NCBI RefSeq assembly: GCF_029407905.1
Contig: NC_073630.1
Location: 44,603,001-44,667,000, forward strand
Length of the DNA: 64,000 nucleotides
Source of the DNA: Bubalus kerabau
Lineage: Eukaryota > Chordata > Mammalia > Artiodactyla > Bovidae
Direction of reading: 5' to 3'
Under the pieces are notes generated by a model. The model worked only from the letters and a program-made list of their open reading frames with translations, had not been told where the DNA came from and did not search any database. Below are positions 46,086 through 57,344 of this stretch, in pieces. The position numbers were made by a program, and so were the translations under genes. Position 1 is the stretch's first letter. Each line of letters starts with the position of its first letter.

Positions 46086-46361
46086 GCTGCTGCTGCTGCT
46101 AAGTCGCTTCAGTCGTATCCAACTCTGTGCAACCCCATAGACAGCAGCCCACCAGGCTCCCCCATCCCTGGGATTCTCCAGGCAAGAACATTGGAGTCGG
46201 TTGCCATTTCCTTCTCCAATGCATGAAAGTGAAAAGTGAAAGTGAAGTCGCTCACTCGTGTCCGACTCCTAGCAACCGCATGGACTGTAGCCCACCAGGC
46301 CCCTCCGTCCATGGGATTTTCCAGGCAAGAGTACTGGAGTGGGTTGCCATTGCCTTCTCTG
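46086..46361 (-). mobile_element. BOV-A2 dimeric SINE
   Basis: Antisense dimer starting in the (gct)n tail and ending 'ttgccattgccttctct'. The two monomers are joined by 'aatgcatgaaagtgaaaagtg'. Perfect 13-bp TSD aggaactcatcct at 46073-46085 and 46362-46374. Confidence 0.97.
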
Positions 46362-46569
46362 AGGAACTCATCCTAGGGAAATGCAAAAAAGTAAGAAATG
46401 ATAAAGTTTTTTGGTCTTCACTGTAACTAGAAAGAAAACAACTTCAGAAAACATGGGAGCATAAGTAGACAGCATGTATACATATCTGGAAGGCAAACAT
46501 TATTTATCTAAATGAAACATATTGTGGATTTGGCAGTCAACAGCTTCTGTGATGAAATCAGCATGAAGC

Positions 46570-46780
46570 AAAGGAAGTTGGGATCAGGAGAACAGGGTTT
46601 GACATTATCCCTGCCACTTGCCTCTGTGCCCTTACCTATAAAATACAGGCAAGATACCTAATCTTCTTGGGGAGCAGGTGAAAGGATTAGGTTAGATTAT
46701 CCAAGTGCAAACAACCAGCACAGTACTGCGTAAGGCCTCACTCTCAGTCTACATCCATGTCCATTCTCTGCCTCCCTCCT
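46570..46780 (+). repeat. MIR SINE
   Basis: 'ggagaacagggtttgacatta', 'cttacctataaaatacaggc' and 'gtgaaaggattaggttagat' follow MIR order. Confidence 0.5.
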
Positions 46781-47420
46781 CTATCTTTGGACTGCTTCAG
46801 AACTGTCTTCACACCTGTGAAACGGGAACAGTCTTACAGGTCTTCTTTGTTGTCCTATGACTCTAAAATGAGGGTCAGAATGTGACTTCACAATGCTACT
46901 ATTGTGCTTGGGAGAAAATAAAAAAGATAGAGATAGGTCTTATGACCCTAAAAAGAAGAGGGGAAGAATTTTCCTTAAGAAGAGAAATCAGAATTCTAAC
47001 TGGCATAAATATATTTATAACCATGCAGAATTTACTATCTAGGCAGATTCATTCACTTCATACCCTATGTTTAAAGGTTTCATTAGGCTACCTGGAGGAA
47101 CATTCAATGTATTTCTCTAGTCTGTTTACTTTGCAGAGATTATTTGGGAAGTAGTTACCGGAGGTGTTTCGAAGCACCAAGAAAGAGCCGTATTATCAGG
47201 AAAGAAAGTTATCTTGGCCTGTGACAGTACAGTAGTCTCTCATCCTCAGATTTACCTAATGGGGGAAGAGATTCTTAACTAGTTCGATTAAAATAAAATA
47301 ATACAAATGAATCATGACAGAGATAAACAATAGTTTTTAGTGGTATGTTTTACTTTGTACTTGTGTTTTTACTTTACAGAGTAGAAGAAAATAGAACCAA
47401 CTTTTTTTGAAGACTGATAA
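46781..47420. other. No recognised feature
   Basis: A 90-codon frame at 46882-47154 lacks recognisable content. No repeat named. Confidence 0.4.
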
Positions 47421-47692
47421 GGAGAGGCAATGGCACCCCACTCCAGTACTCTTGCCTGGAAAATCCCATGGACAGAGGAGCCTGGTGGGCTGCAGTCCAT
47501 GGGGTCGCTAAGAGTTGGGCACGACTGAGCGACTTCACTTTCACTTTTCACTTTCATGCATTGGAGAAGGCAATGGCAACCCACTCCAGTGTTCTTGCCT
47601 GGAGAATCCCAGGGACGGCGGAGCCTGGTGGGCTGCTGTCTATGGGGTCACACAGAGTCGGAAACGACTGAAGTGACTTAGCAGCAGCAGCA
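47421..47692 (+). mobile_element. BOV-A2 dimeric SINE
   Basis: Complete dimer with both 'aatggca(c/a)cccactccagt' blocks, the linker 'cttcactttcacttttcac', and a (gca)n tail. TSD not clear. Confidence 0.96.
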
Positions 47693-47734
47693 GGTACTAT
47701 AAACTGTTAAACTGTTTTCAGATTAATAATATAA

Positions 47735-47905
47735 AAATAATCATTTATGTATCAAGTACTGTGCCCTGTGTTTTGCATGTGTTGTGTCCCTTCATCCTCA
47801 TATGCATAGGAAGAAACTGAGGCACAGAAAGGGACATTTGCTAAGGGTAGCCAAAACTCAAATCCAAAGACACAAAACACACTACATCTCACTACTGTAC
47901 TATGT
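47735..47905 (+). repeat. MIR SINE
   Basis: 'atgtatcaagtactgtgccc', 'ataggaagaaactgaggcac' and 'agaaagggacatttgctaag' in MIR order. Confidence 0.65.
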
Positions 47906-48599
47906 CGTCCAGAACACTTATTAAAACTTTGAGCAAAATGTCATTGGTCTCTATTGGATGAATTAAGATTATAGCTGGGTTAGATCATCCCATGTTTTAT
48001 AATCCTGGAGCAGAAGTTCTTCACTGTCATCCTGGCAGATATGACCTCTAGAAACATCTGCAGATAACTTTATGACTGGCACTGCTCACAGTTGGATGAT
48101 CCTAATAGAGTCACAGAATCCGTAGCATCTCCTCGAAGGGGTAATTGATATCTTCTTATTCATTTAACTCACTTCTATCTCCCCAACAATCTTTCTCCAC
48201 ATCATTGTTGTAAGATTCTTATTTGAATTCTCCAATAAATGATCTTATTGCCTCTGTTTTCTCATCAATAAGCTGAACCTGTGTTCCATCTCATCTCTTG
48301 TTGAAAGAAATGCAGACTTGACCCCAAATGTCCCCATAGCAAGAACTCTAACCCCCTAAACTGCCAATATTAATCTCCAGATTCACTTGCCAGGATATAT
48401 CTTGTCCTCCTTCTGGGACATTTTCTCTGCCCTCTTGCTCACACCTTTCTCTATCTTCTAAGTCACTTTGATGAGTTTGTAGATTTCTCTTGCCCTGGGT
48501 ATTCTCCTCCCACTCCTCAATACTGTTAAGTGATCCTTACATAGCTAAGGATTAGATATGGGACCATCATCTCTTTGACCTGGCTAATATTCATCTTGA
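47906..48599. other. Mostly unrecognised; possible L2 text
   Basis: 48400-48500 ('cctccttctgggacattttc') hints at sense L2 but is too diverged to call. Confidence 0.3.
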
Positions 48600-48705
48600 A
48601 AACATTGGGATAATCATCATAACCCACACTTTCCTGGTTTTTGGTGAGGATAAATGAAATCATGCATTTGGAAGTGCCTTTGAAGGGTTATTAAACAAAT
48701 ATAAG
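48600..48705 (+). repeat. MIR 3' fragment
   Basis: 'tttttggtgaggataaatgaaatcatgcatttggaagtgcct' pattern is the MIR 3' region. Confidence 0.5.
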
Positions 48706-49013
48706 ACATCCTCATTGTTTATTTTGGGTCTTATGTATTTTCCAATGAAGGGGATGCATAATTTTTGCTTTCAGTTTTATTCTGAGACTAGCACTTAATT
48801 TTACTTCATACTCCTTTATGAATAAGAGTGCTATAGTGTGTTCTTGAAGGACACAGAAATCCTTTTTTATTTTTCAAACTAGTAAGTTTTGGATTGAGCT
48901 GCAAAGAAGCAGCTGAGGATAGCAGAATATGCTACCCCCACATATCCCACTTTGGCATAAGGATTATTTTGAGCTGAAGGCAGTTGAGAATAAGCAGATA
49001 CTAGTTATGATCT
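48706..49013. other. No recognised feature
   Basis: Nothing identified before the next SINE. Confidence 0.4.
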
Positions 49014-49229
49014 TGGGTTACCCTGATGGCTCAGCAGTAGAGAATCTGTCTGCAATGCAGGACACATGGGTTCAATCCCTGAACTGGGAAGATCCTTTGG
49101 AGAAGGGAATGGCAACCCACTCCAGTATTATTGCCTGGAGAATCCCATGGACAGAGGAGCCTGTCTGGCTGCAGTCTACAGGGTTGTATAGAGTCGGGCA
49201 TGACTGAAGCGACTAAGCAGCAGCAGCAA
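49014..49229 (+). mobile_element. Bov-tA SINE
   Basis: Head 'gggttaccctgatggctcag' and B-box-like 'gggttcaatccct' (49069), body 'gagaagggaatggcaaccca', tail 'gagtcgggcatgactgaagc' ending in (gca)n. Confidence 0.94.
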
Positions 49230-49639
49230 CAGTAAAGATCTCTGCCCTTTTCCTGTTTACCTAAAAGCAGGACATACAGTTTTCAAGTGTCCTTCTCTAC
49301 CAGGAAGAATAAAAGTTAATCACTGGAGACAACTTTTTACCCTACCAGCCAGGAGACTGCACCAGAGGTATGTATAAAACACATTTTACTAACTGGCCTT
49401 TGTCTCTGCTCTTGGAAGCCTAAAACTACTTTCCTCGGCCCTGTCATCTCTCTGAAAATTTATTGTTCTTTGATAAAGACGCTATATCAAGCCAGAGTTC
49501 TAAACTACTTCTTTGACCTCATTTTTCCCTGGGTATCTCCACTGCATACATGAGGTATATATTATAAAATTCTGCTTGCTTTTGTCTGATTAATTTATCT
49601 TTTCATATAGAGATCTCAGATAATAACTTAGAATGGTAA
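49230..49639. other. No recognised feature
   Basis: No repeat or gene recognised. Confidence 0.4.
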
Positions 49640-50080
49640 AAGGAAAATTATTTTATCCTCTCCTACAGAAGTGTCTCTGTCTCTGAGTGGGGTTTTCCAG
49701 GCTTTCCAGAATTGTGTGCCCACCATGTCTATCTGCCTCTTATTCCCACTAATTTTTATTATACACAGATATCCTACTCTTATTATCCTTCTGAATGTCC
49801 TCTGTACAACTCCAGAGCATGCCATCTTTGGTCTTGGTAAGTTTTCCTGTTTCCCATGTGTAAATTTTGTGACTTCTTCCTCACTAACTAAGACAACTCT
49901 ACTTTCTCATCAGTGTCTGGTTTAAATTCTACCTCCACTGAAGAGACTTTTATGATGACTCCAGACATCACTGATCAGGCAACTCAATAGGATTATTTAT
50001 TATTCTGTCCTGAACACTAATTGCCTGTATTACATAATGAAGTATCATATGCACATCACATAATTAAATTCAACTGTCAT
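49640..50080 (+). repeat. L2-like fragment
   Basis: Pyrimidine-rich text with 'ttaaattctacctccactgaagagacttt' and 'attattctgtcctgaac' resembles the L2 3' region before the terminal motif. An 84-codon frame inside it is not credited as a gene. Confidence 0.45.
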
Positions 50081-50170
50081 TTCCAGGGGAAAATTATGCC
50101 TGAAAATGCTCTTGATAGGTTTAATAGTTCATGAAAAAAATAATGTATGGAAAGTACCTGTATATATGAG

Positions 50171-50374
50171 GGGTTTCCCTCATAGCTCAATCAGTAAACA
50201 ATCTGCCTGCAATACAGGAGACCCAGATTCAATACCTGGGTCAGGAAGATACCCTGGAGAAGGAAATGGAAACCCACATTAATATTCTTGCCTAGAGAAT
50301 CCCATGGACAGAGGAGCCTGGCAGGCTACAGTCCATGGGGTTGCAAGAGTGGGACACAACTTAGCCACTAAACC
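50171..50374 (+). mobile_element. Bov-tA SINE
   Basis: Head 'gggtttccctcatagctcaa', body 'gagaaggaaatggaaaccc', tail 'agtgggacacaacttagcc'. Full length, moderately diverged. Confidence 0.93.
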
Positions 50375-51167
50375 ACCAGCTAAAAATGGCACAGAAAGGT
50401 GACCGAAAGATAATATGGCATTGCATATTTCTAACAACAAGAAAAAGTACAAAAAGTCAATTCTCATTATTTGCAGTAGCTATGTTCTATAAAATTGCTG
50501 TGAACACTGAATTAGAAAATATTGAACCACTGCTCTAGGGGAAATACAGGGTTAGGTTCCTGTGAGCCTCTGGTCCCAAGATTTTCATCAACCCATCAAT
50601 ACATAACCTTATTTTATATGTATTTCTATTTAAGGTTACATTATTTCATATACATTGTTAATTCATTAATATTGAGTTCATAGCCAACAACACCATAACT
50701 CATACCTGAACAAAACTTATCTGACATATGTATTTTCTCCAGAAGGTAACTCACAACCTTCTAAAGTGTAGAAAACTACTCAGCACTCTATAACACTGTG
50801 TGTGAGGACCATCTAAAAGAGTGGAATCACCAAAAAAAAGCACAAAAATGTGAAAAACATGAAATTAAACAGATGGTGAAAAGGATATTTGTTGACAGTG
50901 TGAGAATGTAAACAATAGCATTTCCATGTTCAACCTCAGCTAGGAATGCACACATCAGACTCAAAGTTTTCCATGCTCTATGGATGTCCACAATGACCAT
51001 GAAAGTGCCATGAATATCGATGGGGTTACAAATAAACTTTAGTGAGTTGATGAGTTTGAAAATGTATACTATATGAAGACTAAACATTAGATGCATGTAT
51101 AAAGAAAAAAAATGGAAGGGATTGTGTAATTTCTTTAAAAATAACTTTTAGGGTCTTTTAAATTGCT
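50375..51167. other. No recognised feature
   Basis: AT-rich with an 89-codon minus-strand frame (50827-51096) of no recognised content. 50500-50800 could be an old repeat I cannot name. Confidence 0.35.
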
Positions 51168-51174
51168 ATTCTTA

Positions 51175-51491
51175 AATAGAAAGTGAAAGTCGCTCATTCA
51201 TGTCTGACTCTTTTTGACCCCATGGACTGTATAGTCCATGGAATCCTCCAGGCCAGAATACTGGATTGGGTAGCTTTTCCCTTCTCCAGGGGATCTTCCC
51301 AACCCAGGGATTGAACCCAGGTCTCCTGCATTGCAGGTGGCTTCTTTACCAGCTGAGCCACCAGGGAAATTCAAGAATACTGGAGTGGGTAGCCTATCCC
51401 TTCTCCAGCAGATCTTCCCGACCCAGGAATTGAACCAGGGTCTCCTTCATTGCAGGTGAATTCTTTACCAACCGAGCTATGAGAGAAGTCC
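51175..51491 (-). mobile_element. Bov-tA SINE with duplicated head half
   Basis: Antisense copy whose body-to-head part (51255-51371) is repeated at 51376-51491. Both copies run from 'agaatactgga' through 'gaacc(c)agg(g)tctcc' to a worn 'gccaccagggaa' head. A single attctta pair (51168-51174, 51492-51498) encloses both. Confidence 0.93.
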
Positions 51492-51639
51492 ATTCTTATA
51501 CAGTCATCGATTTAATACCCAGGAGAAATGCATGTTTAAAAAGTTTAAGTCAGGCACATTAGTTTCATTAACTAAATTTCAAAAGAAGAGAAAGAAAAAC
51601 CTGCTCACAGGGATTATCAGTACAATTATTTTCCAAGGT

Positions 51640-51760
51640 GAGATATGTCAAAGGTCAAAGTGAGCTCAGGTCTGCATTCACATCCTACTTCCACCACTTG
51701 ACAACCATCTAACTTTGGCAAGCCACACAGCTAGCCAGGTTCTAGTTTCCTTACCTTTGT
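51640..51760 (+). repeat. MIR-like fragment
   Basis: 'cttggcaagccacacagctagc'-type order with 'ccaggttctagtttccttacc' is the MIR 5'-core pattern. Short. Confidence 0.45.
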
Positions 51761-51857
51761 GTGAAGTCTTTCTCTTTGAGCTGTCCCTCAATACAGAGCA
51801 CTTCCTCTCTTTATAACAGAGTTTTTGAAATTTATGGTTGATGTTTGCATCTCCAGG

Positions 51858-52018
51858 TATAGTGCTTCTCATGTTTAACGGGCACACAAATCCCCTGGGA
51901 TTCTTGATATGATGTAGACTAATTCAGTAGGTCTGGGTAGGGCCTGAGATTCTCCATTTCCAACAAGCTCCCAGATGCTGCCGATGCTGCTGACTCATGC
52001 GCCACACTTTGTGTAGCA
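51858..52018 (+). repeat. MER5A-type hAT relic
   Basis: 'tagtgcttctcatgtttaac', 'aatcccctgggattcttg', 'attcagtaggtctgggtagg', 'tctccatttccaacaagctc' and 'gccacactttgtgtagca' cover nearly the whole element. Confidence 0.8.
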
Positions 52019-52434
52019 AAAACAGAACAGTTCCAATGACTTCTAATATCCACGATCTACTTTGCTTTGAAATATTTCCTTTCTTCCATTTTTCACTAGC
52101 CCTTATTTATTGGCAAAACTCAGAATCCTAAACCTAACAGGCTTCATGCAATTAAAGGAAGAATCACAGCCAAAAACTGCTAACAACTCTCTTGGTTTCT
52201 CTATGCTACTCTCCTCTCAGATCCACTGAGCATAGATTGTAGGTAAGTTTGAATGAAGGGCACATTTAAGATGTGTTCCTAGATAAGATAGCTGATGTGA
52301 AATCATAGCTCTCAAATGCATATTTTAACTATTAGGAAAATGGAATTGTGGAAAAACGAACAGAGAAATCTGAAGAGGAAAATAATATGAATAACAAATT
52401 AAAAATACAGTTTGCCTTTCAAATATAAATAATA
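52019..52434. other. No recognised feature
   Basis: Nothing identified. Confidence 0.4.
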
Positions 52435-52515
52435 TCTGCCATTTATTAAGCACTTCCCATGTGCCTGGCATATCATTACATGAGTAATGAAATTCTCTAG
52501 AAATGAGTGATTGAT
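52435..52515 (+). repeat. MIR 5' fragment
   Basis: 'gccatttattaagcacttcc' and 'atgtgcctggcatatcatta' are the MIR start; the rest is lost. Confidence 0.6.
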
Positions 52516-52529
52516 TATCTGAGTAATTT

Positions 52530-52790
52530 GATAAGCTCAGGCAGCTATTGCCTTTGTTTTGTGCTGTATGACATTGTTGAATTTTTTTTTTTCATGCCTG
52601 CGAAGTGGCAGGCATTTAAATAGGAGAATGGGGAATTTTAATTTGATGTGGTTGACAAGATGTTTGATGGGGCTGTCACAATGACAGCAAATTTTCAGTG
52701 CATTTATTGAGATTACCTGTGTTGACTGAAATTCAAAAAGCAGTCAAAAAGGTTTTCATTCACACTGACCTACTTTGAGTATAAAGCGAA
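52530..52790. promoter_or_regulatory. Candidate conserved non-coding stretch with two perfect inverted repeats
   Basis: No repeat recognised. atgcctgc (52594-52601) pairs with gcaggcat (52608-52615). gctgtca (52672-52678) pairs with tgacagc (52682-52688), a divergent pair of TGACAG-type (MEIS/TGIF-like) sites around an ACAATG SOX-like core. Regulatory role is inference. Confidence 0.3.
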
Positions 52791-53373
52791 AGAAAAGAAT
52801 AACATAACGTGGAATTATCATGATTCCTAGTAAGAAAACTCTTGTACAACTTGTATTGAGGAATGAGGAGAATCTCAAATAGAAGATGACTGGGCATATT
52901 TAAGAGATCCGAAATGGACCTCCTAAAGGAGCAAAGCCCCGGACATCAGTAGAGAGAAGGGCTGAACCTTTGGAATCTCTTAAAGTTATTATTTTGCCGA
53001 AACATATCATAAAATATGGATCTTCACTTCTCCATTTTTGTCCTGGCTGTGAAGATGTTAGTTCTTTATACTTTGACATTTCTGTTCTGAGTTTCAAACA
53101 CAGAGTAGTAAACAGCAGAAGAAGGTAGGATCTGGACTTTTAAATCAAGTCAGGATATTCTGTTTGAAAAATGAGAGATCTTTGAGGGAGAGAGTTCCTG
53201 GCTAATTTATTAAAGATAAAATATACGTTTGATACATTTTTACTAAAACCTGACAAGATCCATTGTACCCTACCACTATAAGAGCATGAGCCCTAAAAGA
53301 ACAAAACATAAAAGGCACAATCTTAGGACTGTCACTTTCTCTACCTGAGAAAGTATCTAGAATGGTTCTTATT
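52791..53373. other. No recognised feature
   Basis: No repeat or exon recognised. Confidence 0.4.
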
Positions 53374-53380
53374 AATAATA

Positions 53381-53586
53381 CAAGAAGTAAAGTGAAGAGA
53401 AAGTCGTTCAGTCACATCCAACTCTTTGTGACCCCATGGACTTACAGCCCATGGAATTCTCCAGGCCAGAATACTGGAGTGGGTAGCCATTCCCTACTCC
53501 AGGCGATCTTCCTGACCCAGGGATCAAACCCAGGCCTCCCGCATCACAGGCGCATTCTTTACCAGCTGAGCCACAAGGGAAGCCCC
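53381..53586 (-). mobile_element. Bov-tA SINE
   Basis: Antisense copy from 'gagaaagtcgttcagtcac' to the head 'gagccacaagggaagcccc'. aataata at 53374-53380 and 53587-53593 is the likely TSD. Confidence 0.95.
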
Positions 53587-53649
53587 AATAATATATTTAA
53601 AATTAATAACATGAAGTTCCACTGGCTTTAGAATAGATTTTATTCTCAC

Positions 53650-54085
53650 TGACAAAGTACATATTATCTCTATCATTATATTAAAATTTATTTAGAGCAT
53701 CATGGCATCTCTTTTTCTAAGACTTTTCTTACCACTGCATTAATTTATATAAACATGGTTTTTTCTCTTATCATCTGTAACAAGACCTTGAGCATAAGGG
53801 TAAGGACTATGTCATGAGTTTCTTGGGCTCGTGCAAAGTCTCATACAGAGCATGCATCAGTAATTCTATATTTTCCCCTCTGAATTGCAATTATTTCTGG
53901 GCATTAGTTTGTCTGCTAGCCTAGAAGCTCTTCAAGGAGCAAAGCACATGTTTTATTCACATTCGATCCTCTGTGGGGCACAGCACTTGGGCAGTGCTTC
54001 TTTGAACACCAAAAGCAAAAAGTGCTATTTTCCTTTCATTTATTTTTCACATCCATGTCCTTTTCTAGATTAGATCTTTGCAAGG
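53650..54085 (+). repeat. Two L2 LINE 3' pieces in a row
   Basis: 53660-53870 ends with 'agtctcatacagagcatgc' and 53880-54020 has 'tagcctagaagctcttcaagg' then 'gtggggcacagcacttgggc'. Both resemble the L2 3' terminal region, suggesting duplication or two insertions. Confidence 0.45.
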
Positions 54086-54649
54086 CATTTTGTTGTGTTA
54101 AAGAGAAAATGTTTAAATTCTGATAGATAAGTGAGATAAATGACAAGTCCAAGAGTAAACAGGAAACATTCTTTTCTGCTGAAGTATCTGTTGTATATTT
54201 CAGTTACTTGAATTTTCAAGTCCATTCACTTTCATGATTGACAGATTTTTAAAAAAAGAATTAAAAATGGTTAATTGTTTTCCCTAATGAAATATTACTA
54301 CCACATACTTGTCACTAGATGATATAGCCAGGAAGTCAGATTGTAGAGAAAAAATACTCATTGCTTTGAATCATAAAGTGCAGGTGTAGAGTAGATGTTA
54401 TCCAAATATTATTTAGTTCCTTTTCTTTTATATTACACATAGTGGGAAATGTTTGACCAGTTTCAGAAAAGCAATAAGAACTGCAATTCATCTACTGAGT
54501 TTTGAAATCCTTTTGACTCTAAAACATAAGTTTAATTACAGTCTTTAACTTATTAAAGTATTGAGTTACTGAACAACAATTAAGTTTCTACTAAAATGTG
54601 AGAGTGTACAAACAGCGTAGTGCTGAAGATGCATGGAAGATGATGATTC
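54086..54649. other. No recognised feature
   Basis: AT-rich, nothing named. Confidence 0.4.
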
Positions 54650-54991
54650 TCAGTTGCTAAGTCATACCCGACTCTTTGCAAGCCCTTGGACTGCAGCATG
54701 CCAGGCTCCTCTGTTCTCACTACCACCTGGAGTTTGCTAATTGCCCTATGTGTCCTATGCTCTTCCCAGTAGCATATTGGTGGTGGGGCGGGGACTAATT
54801 TTCTGGTGTCATATCTTTTTGCCTTTTCATACTGTTCATAGGGTTCTCACAGCAAGAATACTGGAATGGGTTGCCATTTCCTCCTCCAGTGGATCATGTG
54901 TTGTCAGAATTCTTCACTATGACCTGTCCATCTTGGGTGGCCCTGCATGGCATGGCTCATAGCTTCACTGAGTTATGCAAGTACCTTTGCC
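54650..54991 (-). mobile_element. BovB LINE deletion product: 3' tail joined to endonuclease region
   Basis: 54650-54740 is antisense BovB 3' tail ('ttgctaagtcatacccgac', 'cctggagtttgctaat'). From about 54745 it becomes the antisense leader/endonuclease-side region of BovB ('cagtagcatattgg', 'catatctttttgccttttc', 'gaatactggaatgggttgcc', 'gacctgtccatcttgggtgg', 'ggcatggctcatagcttcac'). About 2 kb between the two is missing. Second assignment is from memory of BovB; no copy of that part exists elsewhere in the window. Confidence 0.7.
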
Positions 54992-55108
54992 ATGAAAAGG
55001 TTGTGATCCATGAAGCGGGATTCATGGAAGTTTAAGACTGATTTTGCTCCCAAACTCTTCCAGTTTAATATCAATGGTAAGGGGTTTGAGAAAGGTACAC
55101 TACATCTG

Positions 55109-55382
55109 GAGAAGGCAATGGCACCCCACTGCAGTACTCTTGCCTGGAAAATCCCATGGACAGAGGAGCCTGGTAGGCTGCAGTCCATGGGGTCACTAGG
55201 AGTTGGACACGACTGGGCGACTTCACTTTCACTTTTCACATTCATGCATTGGAGAAGGAAATGGCAACCCACTCCAGTGTTCTTGCCTGGAGAATCCCAG
55301 GGACGGGGGAGCCTGGTGGGCTGCAGTCTCTGGGTCGCACAGAGTCGGACACAACTGAAGTGACTTAGCAGCAGCAGCAGCA
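55109..55382 (+). mobile_element. BOV-A2 dimeric SINE
   Basis: Complete dimer with the linker 'cttcactttcacttttcac' and a (gca)n tail. Perfect 12-bp TSD acactacatctg at 55097-55108 and 55383-55394. Confidence 0.97.
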
Positions 55383-55394
55383 ACACTACATCTG

Positions 55395-56411
55395 CTTTAC
55401 AACATGCAGTAAGATTTAGGTCACAAAAGAGCAGCGAGTTTCAAACAGAAAATAAGTTCATCTGCAGGAAAGACTGGCTCCAGAGAATGTTAGAGTTGCT
55501 GGGATTCTAGACTATCTTGGATATTTCATGATAGAGCTACAACTTCAATACATTGGGATTTGAATGTAGAGGGAACATCAGTCAAATTCTATTTCCTTCT
55601 TATATCTTGTCCCCATTTTCTCCTTTCTATTTTCCCTGTTTCCTTCCTAGTGTACCAACTTGTCATCATATCTCCTTCCATTGATAACCCTTATATTTTA
55701 GATAAATTTTCTCATACTTTCCAAGTTTTAGAATTCAGAGTCATGCTCACGTCTTTTGCTAAGAATTCCGAATGTCTTCAGTTTAACCTTTAAAGCCTCT
55801 TTTGATAATATCTTTGAACAAAATGCCTTTAATCTAGAAGTTATACATGCAACTAAAATGCCAATGGATGGTCTTTCCAAGAAACCTTTGAACCTTCTGA
55901 AATTACATACAAAATTTGTATGAATTTTTCTGTGATTAGTGTCCATGGCTTTTGTAAAATGCTCAAAAGGAGTCCTTGTTTTACTGCACTGGAAATTCTA
56001 TTGCTTCTAGACCACTGAGAATAATGGTCTAATAATGTTTTAATGCTGTGAGAATATATTTTTTTTAATGCTGTGAAAAAGCAGCATTTAAGGTTTGCAA
56101 ATTTCCTGAAGGTATTTAGTTGGTGACCCAAAAGAGGCACCATATAAGCACTCCTTTTATAAAGCTTTCACTAGTGAACAACTCCCTATCCCTTACCAGA
56201 ATTTCAGCATTGAGTGAAAAGTCTAACTTCCCCAAATTGTTATGCTTTCTGTACCTCCTTTGTCTTTCTCAGGCTTAAGAGAACCTTCTGTTGACTTAAA
56301 TCAGAGTCACGTTCAGAGGTGTGATCATTGCTGACTTGACACTGCCACTTGGGAGTTGCCAGGACAGTTGCAAACTTCCAGGGCTGGAAGAGGTAAGGTC
56401 CACGGTAATTC
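55395..56411. other. No recognised feature
   Basis: About 1 kb with no named repeat. Minus-strand frames of 72 and 96 codons (55728-56143) lack recognisable content. Confidence 0.4.
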
Positions 56412-56485
56412 ATGTGTGTAGGTGACAGAGAGAGATAGAGAAGAACAGAGACGTACAGAGAGAGAGGCAGACAGAGAGAGATACA
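56412..56485. repeat. GA-rich simple repeat
   Basis: Interrupted (gaga)n / (acagag)n tract: 'gtgacagagagagatagag', 'cagagagagaggcagacag'. Confidence 0.85.
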
Positions 56486-57129
56486 ATCTCAAATGACATT
56501 CTCATCAGACTTCTCAAACAGGGGACCATGCAAATAAGCATAACGGAGTGAGAGATCTAGTGGGGCCATTGGTAAACAAGAGGGAGGTCTAGCAGCTGCT
56601 TCTTCATTTCCACTGATCTCAATGATTGGACAAGAGATTAATGTTAAGTTACATAATTTCTGTGAAAAGCTGAGAGTATGAATTTGTGTGTGAAATTTTC
56701 TAAGATGTGTGCCTTGACAACTAATTAGAAACATTTAAAAGAACAAAGATAAGACATACCTTAGCTAATGCAAACTCTACAGGCCCAGGTTTATGAAATT
56801 TCGGGTAAAGTTAATCCTTTCAATTATTTTCTTCAACCATACTTGTAGTAAGTTTGGCTATTTAGTATCCCCGGCAAGCACCATGAGATTCCTTATTTTG
56901 TGGCTTATTCTCATAAAGTTTCCTCAGTTAATAATTCATCATCTTCCCTTACCCATATCTTTACTCTACCAAGCCCAAGTAATTTACCTTCATGAGAGAA
57001 ATTTTCCTTCTAGAACCAATAAATATGCTGTTTTTACCACATCCATGACAAAGTGTCATGTATTTGCCAATAAGTTTTTTTTTGATGTGGCTGTTATTTT
57101 TCTATGTTCATGTATTTGTCTCATCTCTC
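56486..57129. other. No recognised gene
   Basis: Holds most of the longest non-repeat frame in the window (157 codons, 56793-57266). It is rich in F, I, L, H and S as expected of AT-rich noise and runs into an L2, so I do not call it a gene. Confidence 0.45.
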
Positions 57130-57265
57130 TTCATTATTCATTTATTCACCCTACAAACACCTGTTCCCCACTTTGTATTATTGTATTTGGCACTGAAGAT
57201 GAAACAGGGAATCATATGCTTTCTGCTCTTCCAGAACTCATCATAAATGTATGTCTAATATCCTG
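57130..57265 (-). repeat. L2 LINE 3' fragment
   Basis: 'tcatttattcaccctacaaac', 'gtatttggcactgaagatga' and 'cttccagaactcatcataaa' fit the antisense L2 3' end. Confidence 0.5.
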
Positions 57266-57344
57266 ATATTTCATCAGAGGATTATTATAAACTATAGGGA
57301 GAGTGGAATTCTCAGGCTTTTTGTACTGACCTACATTATTAACT

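Noticed and set aside
56793..57266. 157-codon open frame outside clear repeats
   Set aside because: Hydrophobic AT-rich composition with no domain; it runs into an L2 relic. Chance is the simpler explanation.
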